DNA of 10,662 nucleotides from Flavobacteriaceae bacterium (lineage in GTDB: Bacteria > Bacteroidota > Bacteroidia > Flavobacteriales > Weeksellaceae). The notes below the pieces were generated by a model. That model was not told the DNA's origin, searched no databases, and saw nothing but the letters and a program-made list of their open reading frames with translations. Position numbers and translations under genes: made by a program. Where the stretch lies: assembly GCA_031289875.1 (NCBI GenBank), contig JAITOO010000232.1, forward strand, positions 1 through 10,662, read 5' to 3'. Positions within the stretch are counted from its first letter, which is position 1, and each line of letters begins with the position of its first letter. Positions 1-6,678 of this stretch are shown here, piece by piece.

Positions 1-43
1 ATTGTGGTTCCGAGGGTCGTGGGTTCAAGCCCCATTGGGCACC
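1..43 (+). tRNA. tRNA-His(GUG), 3' part; 5' end outside the window
   Basis: The sequence begins at tRNA position 31. A 7-base anticodon loop TTGTGGT (positions 2-8) has T33, anticodon GTG at 4-6 and purine 37. It is followed by the anticodon-stem 3' strand TCCGA, a 5-base variable loop GGGTC, a T arm GTGGG-TTCAAGC-CCCAT (one G-U pair) and an acceptor 3' strand TGGGCAC at 36-42. The discriminator base is C43. C73 is the hallmark of tRNA-His, where it faces the extra G at position -1, so anticodon and discriminator agree. The next bases are CAA, so the CCA tail is not encoded and must be added after transcription. The 5' half and D arm cannot be checked. Confidence 0.92.
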
Positions 44-65
44 CAAGCGTAAAGTGTTAATAAGT

Positions 66-110
66 GAAAATGCGGCACTGACAATTTAAGCCGCATTTTC
101 CTTTTTTATT
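66..110 (+). terminator. Rho-independent terminator of the tRNA-His transcript
   Basis: A perfect 11-bp stem, GAAAATGCGGC (66-76) with GCCGCATTTTC (90-100), encloses a 13-base loop and is followed by CTTTTTTATT. It lies 23 bases after the tRNA end, as expected for a terminator of that transcript. Confidence 0.85.
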
Positions 111-258
111 ATCTTTAAATATAGCTTAGTGGACAAAAAGTAGGCTAAGAATCGCATAATACATTGATTTATATATTGTATCATTTAAGATATGGAAATA
201 TCCGCATTATCTGCGTGTCTTTCGGACAGCCTTTCTTTTGGTATTACAGTGAATTAAT
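111..258. other. Intergenic stretch without recognised genes
   Basis: This 148-base AT-rich stretch lies between the tRNA-His terminator and the terminator of the opposing operon. It contains only short inverted repeats, such as ATACA...TGTAT around 161-182 and GATAT-GGAA-ATATC around 190-203. A 21-codon ATG frame at 192-257 has no supporting signal. No recognisable gene or insertion-sequence end was seen. Confidence 0.5.
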
Positions 259-297
259 AAAAAAAAACAAGGGAAATAATTATTATTTCCCTTGTTT
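259..297 (-). terminator. Strong terminator of the porin-imelysin-cytochrome operon
   Basis: An almost continuous inverted repeat of 16 bases pairs AAACAAGGGAAATAAT (265-280) with ATTATTTCCCTTGTTT (282-297). On the minus strand it is followed by a run of T (complement of the A run at 258-267). It begins 12 bases after the stop codon of the di-heme cytochrome gene and closes the minus-strand operon. In the plus direction the T run is shorter, so it is mainly a minus-strand terminator. Confidence 0.88.
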
Positions 298-308
298 CTT
301 TTGATACT

Positions 309-1724
309 TTACAGCGAATTGACAAATTTCAGCAAAGCCTCACGGTCGCTTGTATTAAGGGCTTTAAAGGCATCTTTGGCAGGTCGGGATTCACCACCGT
401 GCCACATGATGGCTTCTGTAAGGTTTCGGGCTCTTCCGTCATGCAGGAAACGGGTATGTCCGTTCACAACCTGTGTCAGCCCGATTCCCCATAAAGGTCT
501 GGTTTTCCATTCGTTGCCGGTAGCTAAATAATCAGGTCGTCCATCTCCCAACCTATCCCCCATGTCGTGCAACAACATATCTGTATAAGGGTAGAAGGTT
601 TGAAAGGACAATGCAGCAATAGAACTGTATCCTGTTTTCTGTTGCGGAACGTGGCATTTTGAACAGTTGATGTCGTCAAAAATTTTTGCGCCTTTCTGCA
701 CGGTCGGGTTGTTGAGGTCTCTTGCCGCAGGAACACCCAAAGTTCGGCAATACAAATCTACCAAGTTTATTGAATTGTCGCTGATTTCAGGGTGAATAGA
801 CCCGTCCGTAGCATAAGAAGATTCCGTCATATGAAAACTACTGGTGAGACCTATGTCTTGATGAAAAGCTTCTATGGTCTGCATTTTCACATTAGGAACA
901 CTCGCTTTCCAACCGAAACGTCCGATTTTTATTTTATTATCGACCTCGTCCCAAACGTAGTTAGCTCTTCCTGAAATGCCGTCTCCGTCCGCATCGTTAA
1001 TGTCTTGGAGGGCAAGAATATCCGCTTCGGGAATGAGTTCAAGCAAGCCTGAACCGAATATAGGCATACCTATCCTCGGAGAAATCATCACACCGGCAGG
1101 AAGAGGGATGTAAGTGTCGATAAATGAATAACTTGGTTTTCTCAAAGTAACTATTGTTCCATCTGCCAAAGTTTCGGTAATATCTGTATAAGTTACCTGA
1201 TACTTTCCTTCCGATTTATAGCCGAATATTGCCTGATTTTGCATTTGTGTACCGAATCCGGGCACGGAATTGGGTCCTCCGTTTTCATCTGTTCCGTCAA
1301 TGCTGATTCTTAGGAAAAGTCCGCTCGGTGCGTTGATGTTCGCATCGGGAAAATTAGCTCTTCCATCTTTCGGATGGCAGGAAATACAAGAAACGTTATT
1401 GTATATAGGACCTAAACCGCTGTATATAGGAGCGGGGTAAGTTACAAAGGACATTTCAAAAAGATAATCTCCCTGCATGTGGTCGTTTTCTTCTGAGGCG
1501 GAAAGTCCGGGAGATATCCATGAAAACGCTTGACTTGTAGCGGAATAGACGGTCGTAGCGCCGCCTGCATTGGTTCTGTCGGCGAGGTTGGGGTAAGTTT
1601 CCGAGCTTACGCCTTCGTCGTCCGAACAGGAAATCAGTAAAATGCCGATGGACAAAAGAAAAATCTTTCCAAATCCACTTAAAATGGATTTGGAAAGCAA
1701 CATATTTTTGTAAGTTTTTTTCAT
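309..1724 (-). CDS. Di-heme c-type cytochrome lipoprotein, DUF1111/DHOR family
   Basis: The 471-residue protein begins with a lipoprotein signal peptide: basic start, hydrophobic stretch at about 20-32, lipobox ISC with Cys33. Cys33 is followed by SDDE, an acidic tail like the surface-export signal of Flavobacteriia lipoproteins. Two CxxCH haem sites are visible, CISCH at 113-117 and CSKCH at 354-358, near the two ends as in bacterial di-haem peroxidases. Between them are family-like blocks: DADGDGISGR (245-254, an Asp-rich possible calcium loop), RFGWKAS (269-275), LLHDMGDRLGDG (384-395), TRPLWGIG (408-415) and FLHDGRARNLTEAI (426-439). This matches the DUF1111 'di-haem oxidoreductase, putative peroxidase' family, whose physiological electron partner is unknown. 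It is the last gene of a three-gene operon, 84 bases after the imelysin gene. The family is sure; enzyme activity is inferred. Confidence 0.9.
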   Translation of the reverse strand: MKKTYKNMLLSKSILSGFGKIFLLSIGILLISCSDDEGVSSETYPNLADRTNAGGATTVYSATSQAFSWISPGLSASEENDHMQGDYLFEMSFVTYPAPIYSGLGPIYNNVSCISCHPKDGRANFPDANINAPSGLFLRISIDGTDENGGPNSVPGFGTQMQNQAIFGYKSEGKYQVTYTDITETLADGTIVTLRKPSYSFIDTYIPLPAGVMISPRIGMPIFGSGLLELIPEADILALQDINDADGDGISGRANYVWDEVDNKIKIGRFGWKASVPNVKMQTIEAFHQDIGLTSSFHMTESSYATDGSIHPEISDNSINLVDLYCRTLGVPAARDLNNPTVQKGAKIFDDINCSKCHVPQQKTGYSSIAALSFQTFYPYTDMLLHDMGDRLGDGRPDYLATGNEWKTRPLWGIGLTQVVNGHTRFLHDGRARNLTEAIMWHGGESRPAKDAFKALNTSDREALLKFVNSL

Positions 1725-1808
1725 TTTTAATTCTTAGTTCTTAGTTGTTGAATTTATTACTGTTCGGCAGTTCTGCGCCTTCGTTTGCCGTGAAAGGTGC
1801 GGAGCGGT

Positions 1809-2873
1809 CTATAAATTGTTGCTGATAAACGGTATCAACTGTTTTTCCAGTGTATCTTGCAAATCGAGGACGGCATCCTCAGCGTTCTCCACAGCATCTT
1901 TGTTGTTATAGATTGCGTCCGTAAAGGAAATAGGAACTGCTTCAATAGCCGAAATAGCCGCCGCTATTTTGGTTTTCACCGTCGCGTCCAAAGAGGAATT
2001 TAAAGGCGCAATAATATCGGTCAATCCTTTTCCTTGCACGGTTCCATAAGTTCCAAAATAAATATTTTGAATACTGCGGATATTGTCGGCAAAGTCGAGC
2101 AGGGAATTTTTGCTGAAACGGGACTCTTCCTGTTCAGGGTCAGGTGTTCCGCCGTTTCCAAAAGGCACGGCGATTTTGTTGGAAGCGACCTCGTCGGCAA
2201 TGGAAATCATGCCTTCAACCAATTCCTGGATGGCAGATTTCTGAGATGGATAGGTTGTATTGTTTGCAGAAATAAGAGTATTAGAATAATTTCCTCCCGA
2301 TGGCGACCATGAATTTGAGAGATAGTCGGTTTTTGCGCTCAAATCAGAGGCAACGGCTTTCAGGTATTCTATTTCTCGGGCGGTGAGCTGTGAAGCGGTT
2401 TTTGTGCCGTCGTTTCCCCAAAGGTAATATTCCAAAGTGTGGAAACCGCGTGTTTCGTTGTTGGTTTCGATAACATCCTGAGTAATCGAACTGCCGCTGT
2501 TGAGAATAGTGTTGATAGCGGATACATTTACAGGCCATGAATCTATCGCAGGGTCAATGCCTTCTATTTCCACAGGTCCGAAAAGAAAGGCTTCGGACTG
2601 TTCCCAAGGCTTGCGGGCGGCAACCCATGCGTCTTTGGCGTTTTGCAATGCGGCGTCGTCGCCGATTTCCAAAGCATCAACGGCAGTTTTGAGCGCTTGC
2701 GCTTTTTGCGCCAAATCTACGTAGGTAGAGGTAATTACGTTGGCTTCGTTGGTCAAGACTTCCTTGTACAATGCCGAATTATCGTCGATTACGCTTACTT
2801 CATTGTCGCTACAATTTATTAGTAAATTTGAAGCGAATAAACTGATTCCTAAATAAATGAATGTTTTTCTCAT
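1809..2873 (-). CDS. Imelysin-family (peptidase M75-like) lipoprotein
   Basis: The 354-residue protein has a lipoprotein signal peptide with lipobox LLINC (Cys21) and the acidic follow-on SDNE, so it should be anchored in the outer membrane, possibly facing outwards. The imelysin signatures are clear: ARKPWEQSEAFLFGPVE (86-102) and the GxHxxE motif GFHTLE (143-148) within GFHTLEYYLWG. A second conserved block, SRFSKNSLLDFADNIRSIQ, runs from 251 to 269, followed by YFG. GxHxxE resembles a metal-binding site. Family members such as IrpA and the EfeO C-terminal domain are linked to iron, and proteolytic activity is doubtful for most of them. It is the middle gene of the operon, 58 bases after the porin gene and 84 before the di-haem cytochrome gene. 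A role in iron handling is inferred. The reading frame ends at SNNL, a usual place for the family. Confidence 0.9.
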   Translation of the reverse strand: MRKTFIYLGISLFASNLLINCSDNEVSVIDDNSALYKEVLTNEANVITSTYVDLAQKAQALKTAVDALEIGDDAALQNAKDAWVAARKPWEQSEAFLFGPVEIEGIDPAIDSWPVNVSAINTILNSGSSITQDVIETNNETRGFHTLEYYLWGNDGTKTASQLTAREIEYLKAVASDLSAKTDYLSNSWSPSGGNYSNTLISANNTTYPSQKSAIQELVEGMISIADEVASNKIAVPFGNGGTPDPEQEESRFSKNSLLDFADNIRSIQNIYFGTYGTVQGKGLTDIIAPLNSSLDATVKTKIAAAISAIEAVPISFTDAIYNNKDAVENAEDAVLDLQDTLEKQLIPFISNNL

Positions 2874-2931
2874 GATATGAATTTTTAAATTTAATTTTTT
2901 TGTATTGTTTTAATTTTCGATAAATTTTTGA

Positions 2932-4284
2932 TTAAAAAGTAAATCCAATTCCTGCCGCAAAAGTATTTTCCTGTTGATTTCCTCCTGTGTAGTCGAGCGT
3001 TACAGGGTCGTAATTTTTCGAGCCGAGCGTACGCACGGAATAGTGAGCCTTGAAGACAATTTGCGGATGTACAAACCAGTTAAGTCCCGCCGTGATAGTG
3101 CTTCGTTTCCATTTCGGATTTTTTACCACATTGCCTTCTACTTCGTACATCGTGTCGTAATAATCATAGCGCAGGAACGGGAACAAAAGTTGTTTTGTGG
3201 TTGGATAAAAAAGGTGCAGCACGTCGTAACCCGCTTCGGCAGAGAAACCGAGTGCATTTTTCCCGACAGCGTTCCGTTTTACACCCAAAGTGTTGGAAAC
3301 TCTTGAATTAGCTTTTGAAACGACATCGGAATTTTGCAAATTTCCGTAGAGGAAAATCCCGTTGAACCGAAGATAATTTTCATCGTAACTTACATGAGCC
3401 TCGCCGATAGATACATATGCAGGCTTTGTCATGTCTTTTTTAGGTCGGTTGGGCGATGAATTTCCGAGATAGCCCGCAATTCCGAAAAAGGTATTTTTGT
3501 GAGTGCCAAAGCGATAGTTCAACCGCCCTGAAACGGCAAAGGCTTCGGCGTTGGACATTTCAAATTTGGTTTGATGACCGTCTTTAATCCAGCCTCTTGA
3601 ACTGAATCCCGAAGACTCCAAACCGTTGGTGAAAGAAAGTTCGTAACTCATTTTATCCCAAATAGTTCCGTAAACCTGTATGCCGTTTTCATACCAGCCC
3701 AAAGGCAGGATTTCGTTTTCCATTTCGGGCTTGTAGGCGGTGAAATAGGAAGTGGGAGCATCAAGGCTTTGCGCCAGACCGAAGTGGATTTTCATTCTTC
3801 CGACTTTGAATTTTAACCAAGGTTTCAGGTCAAAATTGATGTAAAGTTGTTCTAAAACGACTTCTCCGCCTTTTTCTACTTCCTGTTCTATTTCGCCCGC
3901 TTCTTCCTGAGAATCAATCTCTAAGGTGCTTCCCGTACCGCCGTGTTCAAATTCGATTTCAGACCGCATACTCAGCCAATCGTTGAATTTGTAGCCCAAA
4001 TATAAATTCATTCTTTCCAAATCCGTTTTGTTTCTCAGGTAGCGGTCAGTGTCGTAATTGTAATTGTAGTAATTGATTGCGCCATAACCGTTTAGCGAGA
4101 AATTTTTCAGAGGAATAATTTTGTTTTCAGACTTTTTTTCTGTTTCCGACAGCATTTCTGCTTTCAGTTCCGCTTTGATTTCTTCTTTGATTTTCTCTCT
4201 TTCCAAAGAATCAATTTTCTGATTTTGTGCTTTTAAACTTGTACCTATACAACAGAGTAACAATAGGATGCCTGTTTTTTTCAT
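2932..4284 (-). CDS. Outer-membrane beta-barrel porin-like protein (first gene of imelysin operon)
   Basis: The 450-residue protein has a classical signal peptide (MKKTGILLLLCCIGTSLKA, cleavage probably before Q20, since Bacteroidota often have Gln there). A charged helical segment rich in Lys and Glu follows (about 25-55, e.g. EREKIKEEIKAELKAEM), likely a short periplasmic coiled coil as in some trimeric porins. From about 60 the sequence alternates aromatic and polar residues in strands typical of a beta-barrel (YGAINYYNYNYD, LYLGYKFND, LYINFDLKPWLKFKVGRMKI). It ends in GIGFTF, with the terminal aromatic residue used for barrel insertion. It resembles phosphate-selective-porin-like or DUF3138-like barrels, but I cannot name a subfamily. 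It lies directly behind the operon promoter and should provide the outer-membrane channel for this system. The substrate is unknown; iron or another metal is an inference from the imelysin neighbour. Confidence 0.8.
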   Translation of the reverse strand: MKKTGILLLLCCIGTSLKAQNQKIDSLEREKIKEEIKAELKAEMLSETEKKSENKIIPLKNFSLNGYGAINYYNYNYDTDRYLRNKTDLERMNLYLGYKFNDWLSMRSEIEFEHGGTGSTLEIDSQEEAGEIEQEVEKGGEVVLEQLYINFDLKPWLKFKVGRMKIHFGLAQSLDAPTSYFTAYKPEMENEILPLGWYENGIQVYGTIWDKMSYELSFTNGLESSGFSSRGWIKDGHQTKFEMSNAEAFAVSGRLNYRFGTHKNTFFGIAGYLGNSSPNRPKKDMTKPAYVSIGEAHVSYDENYLRFNGIFLYGNLQNSDVVSKANSRVSNTLGVKRNAVGKNALGFSAEAGYDVLHLFYPTTKQLLFPFLRYDYYDTMYEVEGNVVKNPKWKRSTITAGLNWFVHPQIVFKAHYSVRTLGSKNYDPVTLDYTGGNQQENTFAAGIGFTF

Positions 4285-4317
4285 GAATTTTAGTTATGTT
4301 TTAAATGATTCGTCGGG

Positions 4318-4351
4318 CAAATATAATATTTTTATTTAGACTAATTACAAA
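4318..4351 (-). promoter_or_regulatory. Bacteroidota-type promoter of the porin-imelysin-cytochrome operon
   Basis: Read on the minus strand there is TTTG (4351-4348), 22 bases, then TATATTTG (4325-4318), matching the TTTG / TAnnTTTG consensus of the Bacteroidota housekeeping sigma factor with a slightly long spacer. Transcription would start near 4312, leaving a leader of about 28 bases before the ATG at 4284. No similar element precedes the next two genes, which supports one transcript. Confidence 0.6.
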
Positions 4352-4544
4352 TAACCAAAAAAAATGATAAAATTTTTTTTAAATTCCTTTTAACTTGTTT
4401 GTTATCAATGTTTTACTCTTTTATGAATTGAAAATATTTTCTCAAAAAATGAGTAAATAAATGTCTTTCGACAAATTTCAAACATTGATTTTTGTGGTTT
4501 TTTCTATTTTAACAGATACATTTTCCAACAATAAAAAAAAAATA
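4352..4544. other. AT-rich divergent intergenic region between two promoters
   Basis: The 410 bases between the porin start (4284) and cysE start (4695) hold two back-to-back promoters, and this is the core between them. It is very AT-rich with A and T runs and has no credible open frame. The only notable element is a 12-base perfect palindrome GAAAATATTTTC at 4430-4441, a possible but unsupported regulator site. I saw no clear Fur-box and no riboswitch-like fold. Confidence 0.5.
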
Positions 4545-4575
4545 TTTGTCAGTTAAAAAATATTTTGTAGGTTTG
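4545..4575 (+). promoter_or_regulatory. Bacteroidota-type promoter of cysE-cysK
   Basis: TTTG at 4545-4548, a 19-base spacer and TAGGTTTG at 4568-4575 match the TTTG-N19-TAnnTTTG consensus exactly. The start would be near 4581, giving a leader of roughly 115 bases. Right at the expected start is a small inverted repeat CCTAT (4576-4580) / ATAGG (4588-4592) that could be an operator or a leader hairpin. Confidence 0.75.
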
Positions 4576-4694
4576 CCTATCGGATTAATAGGAAATAAAA
4601 AAACAGTTTAATAATTAATGTGATAAGCATTGTTGGTAAGTTCGTATTTTTTGAGATATTTGCGAAATAAGTTTTAAATAAATCTAAAAAAGTA

Positions 4695-5516
4695 ATGAAT
4701 AAGAAAATATCAGAATTGATAGCACAGTTTAATTCACGTCCTATATTTCTTCCAATCAATAAGTTGGAGTTGGAACGGGTTATAGAAATTCTATTTTCCC
4801 AGTTGTTTCCCGTTTCCATAAGCGCGAACAGAAGCCGATGCGAACTTGAACTGACCGATGCTTATTATACTTTGTACGACAATATTTCAAAACTCGTTGA
4901 GCCTGAAAAATCCGACAAAATTATTGAAGAATTTTTCGCCAAGATTTCCGAGATTCAAAACCGTTTGTATAAAGATGCGGAAACTTTTCTGAACAACGAT
5001 CCTGCGGCAGAGTCGCTGGAAGAAGTCGTGCTTACCTATCCCGGTTTTTTTGCGCTGGTAACGCACCGCATCGCCCACGAATTTTACAAACTCAACGTCC
5101 CGATTATCCCGCGCCTGTTCTCGGAATATGCGCACGCCAAAGTGGGCATTGACATTCACCCCGGAGCGCAGATTGGCGACAATTTTTTCTTAGACCACGG
5201 CACAGGCACAGTTATAGGAGAGACCTGCATTATCGGAGACAACGTGAAAATCTATCAAGGAGTAACGCTCGGAGCTTTATATGTAACCAAAGATTTGACG
5301 AAAACGAAAAGACACCCGACGGTCGAAGACAACGTAGTTATCTATGCAGGGGCGACCATTCTGGGCGGCGAAACCGTCATCGGACACGATTCGACCATCG
5401 GCGGAAACGTCTGGCTCACGCACAGCGTAGCGCCTTATACCTTAGCGTATTACTCTTCAGAGATGAAAATCAAAACGATAAAAGATTTTAGAGAACCGAT
5501 TAATTACGTAATTTAA
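4695..5516 (+). CDS. cysE: Serine O-acetyltransferase
   Basis: The enzyme transfers acetyl from acetyl-CoA to L-serine, making O-acetylserine, the first step of cysteine synthesis in the cytoplasm. The protein has 273 residues, with an alpha-helical N-terminal domain (about 1-145, including THRIAHEFY at 123-131) followed by a left-handed parallel beta-helix of hexapeptide repeats (about 146-250). Active-site residues are visible: Asp153 in GIDIHPGAQIG, Asp167-His168 in FLDHGTGTVIGET and His207 in KRHPTV, matching Asp143, Asp157/His158 and His193 of E. coli CysE. A tail follows the beta-helix and ends in NYVI; a C-terminal isoleucine is what inserts into the CysK active site in the cysteine synthase complex. 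The ATG at 4695 is preceded by AAAAAAGTA. It is the first gene of a cysE-cysK operon, 30 bases from cysK. Confidence 0.95.
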   Translation: MNKKISELIAQFNSRPIFLPINKLELERVIEILFSQLFPVSISANRSRCELELTDAYYTLYDNISKLVEPEKSDKIIEEFFAKISEIQNRLYKDAETFLNNDPAAESLEEVVLTYPGFFALVTHRIAHEFYKLNVPIIPRLFSEYAHAKVGIDIHPGAQIGDNFFLDHGTGTVIGETCIIGDNVKIYQGVTLGALYVTKDLTKTKRHPTVEDNVVIYAGATILGGETVIGHDSTIGGNVWLTHSVAPYTLAYYSSEMKIKTIKDFREPINYVI

Positions 5517-5546
5517 AAATGAACAAATTAAATAAAAAAACATATT

Positions 5547-6458
5547 ATGAGTAAGTATAACAGTATTTTAGAGGTAATTGGAAATACTCCTCACGTTAGA
5601 TTGAGTAAATTATTCCCCAATCACGAAGTATATATCAAACTGGAAAAACAAAATCCGGGCGGAAGCATCAAAGATCGTATCGCTCTGTCGATGATAGAAG
5701 ATGCTGAGGCTAAGGGTATTTTAAAACCGGGCGGAACGATTATTGAGCCGACTTCGGGCAATACGGGTGTAGGTCTGGCGTGGATTGGAGCAGTCAAAGG
5801 TTACAAAGTACTTATCACTATGCCGGAATCCATGTCTATTGAAAGACGAAAAATCATGTCTACTTACGGTGCAGAGTTAGTGCTGACACCGAGAGAGTTG
5901 GGCATGAAAGGCGCAATCGCCAAAGCCGAAGAACTGAACAAGGAAATTGAAGGTTCATGGCTTCCTCAACAGTTCAAAAACCCGTCAAACCCTGAAATTC
6001 ACAGGAAAACTACTGCACAGGAAATTCTAAATGATTTCCCTGACGGAATCGATGTGTTCATCACAGGTGTTGGAACAGGCGGACACATCAGCGGAGTGGG
6101 AGAGGTGCTGAAAGCAAAATTCCCGTCAGTGAAAGTATATGCTGTTGAGCCAACGGATTCGCCCGTGATTTCAGGAGGTGCGCCCGGAGCGCATGCCATT
6201 CAAGGAATCGGAGCAGGATTTATTCCTGATACTCTGGAACTCAAAGTGTTGGATGGATCGATCCAGATTTCCAAGGCAGAAGCTTTTGAGTACACTCAGC
6301 GATTGGCGAAAGAAGAAGGAATTTTGGTAGGAATCTCAACGGGAGCTTCTCTTGCAGCTGTGGCAAAGAAAACCGCAGAACTTCCGCACAGTACAAAAAT
6401 CCTGACCGTAAACTATGACACAGGAGAAAGATATTTCTCTGTGGAAGGACTTTTTTAG
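5547..6458 (+). CDS. cysK: O-acetylserine sulfhydrylase (cysteine synthase A type)
   Basis: This PLP enzyme makes cysteine from O-acetylserine and sulfide. The 303-residue protein has the fold-type II signatures: the PLP lysine Lys42 in PGGSIKDR, the substrate loop PTSGNTG (68-74), the phosphate-binding loop GVGTGG (174-179) and the C-terminal ISTGAS (263-268). The 303-residue length equals that of E. coli CysM, and NPGGSIKDR is shared by several subtypes. However, [10 protein letters not shown] (92-101), the GMKGAI segment (119-124) and [11 protein letters not shown] (217-227) read as CysK type rather than CysM or cystathionine beta-synthase. It follows cysE by 30 bases and is followed by a terminator, so the two form a closed operon. 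The CysK versus CysM naming is the only real uncertainty. Confidence 0.93.
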   Translation: MSKYNSILEVIGNTPHVRLSKLFPNHEVYIKLEKQNPGGSIKDRIALSMIEDAEAKGILKPGGTIIEPTSGNTGVGLAWIGAVKGYKVLITMPESMSIERRKIMSTYGAELVLTPRELGMKGAIAKAEELNKEIEGSWLPQQFKNPSNPEIHRKTTAQEILNDFPDGIDVFITGVGTGGHISGVGEVLKAKFPSVKVYAVEPTDSPVISGGAPGAHAIQGIGAGFIPDTLELKVLDGSIQISKAEAFEYTQRLAKEEGILVGISTGASLAAVAKKTAELPHSTKILTVNYDTGERYFSVEGLF

Positions 6459-6494
6459 ACTAATATCAATTTTGTAAATATTTGTTTTTTTTAG

Positions 6495-6526
6495 AGGTTG
6501 AAAATCTTTGTTTTCAGCCTTTTTTC
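6495..6526 (+). terminator. Rho-independent terminator of cysE-cysK
   Basis: GGTTGAAAA (6496-6504) pairs with TTTTCAGCC (6511-6519) with one wobble around the loop TCTTTG. An A-T pair extends the stem at its base and a T run follows (6520-6525). It lies 37 bases after the cysK stop codon. Confidence 0.88.
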
Positions 6527-6545
6527 TTTAACCGCAAATTAGATT

Positions 6546-6622
6546 TGAATAAATATACATAACTAATTTAATGATAATCAGTATTTTACCGGATTTATAC
6601 AAATATTTTGAATATTTATGAA
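6546..6622 (+). promoter_or_regulatory. Candidate ARG-box sites upstream of the GNAT gene
   Basis: TGAATAAATATACA at 6546-6559 matches the ARG-box core TGAATwwwwATTCA with one mismatch. TGAATATTTATGAA at 6609-6622 keeps the left half and spacing but has a poor right half. The second site lies just upstream of the proposed -7 element. The 14-base perfect box before argR (7268-7281) supports this reading, but the two weak sites alone could be chance in AT-rich DNA. Confidence 0.4.
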
Positions 6623-6640
6623 TCGTATCGAAAAATACCG

Positions 6641-6648
6641 TACCTTTG
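6641..6648 (+). promoter_or_regulatory. Probable -7 element of the arginine cluster promoter
   Basis: TACCTTTG matches TAnnTTTG. No TTTG lies at the ideal distance; the nearest is at 6607-6610, 30 bases upstream, so the -33 part is weak, as may suit a regulated promoter. Transcription from here would start near 6654, about 25 bases before the ATG at 6679. This also argues against an upstream in-frame TTG at 6646, which lies inside the element. Confidence 0.5.
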
Positions 6649-6678
6649 CCCTTTATTTTTTTAAACCAAGTGTTGGAA

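Noticed and set aside
1..65. tRNA-His 3' end as an integration site for a mobile element
   Set aside because: No integrase gene and no second copy of the tRNA end in the window; a normal terminator follows it.
192..257. Short ATG frame of 21 codons between the tRNA-His and the minus-strand operon
   Set aside because: No promoter at the right distance, no recognisable sequence, and length well within chance.
4645..4653. Second -7-like sequence TATTTTTTG in the cysE leader
   Set aside because: Its spacing is one base too long for TAnnTTTG and no TTTG lies at the right distance upstream.
6572..6586. Fur-box-like TGATAAT upstream of the GNAT gene
   Set aside because: Only the left half matches the 7-1-7 palindrome; the right half is poor and the gene is not iron-related.
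6646..6678. Upstream TTG start extending the GNAT protein by 11 residues
   Set aside because: The TTG lies inside the TACCTTTG -7 element, so it would not be transcribed; the ATG at 6679 begins the conserved GNAT N-terminus.
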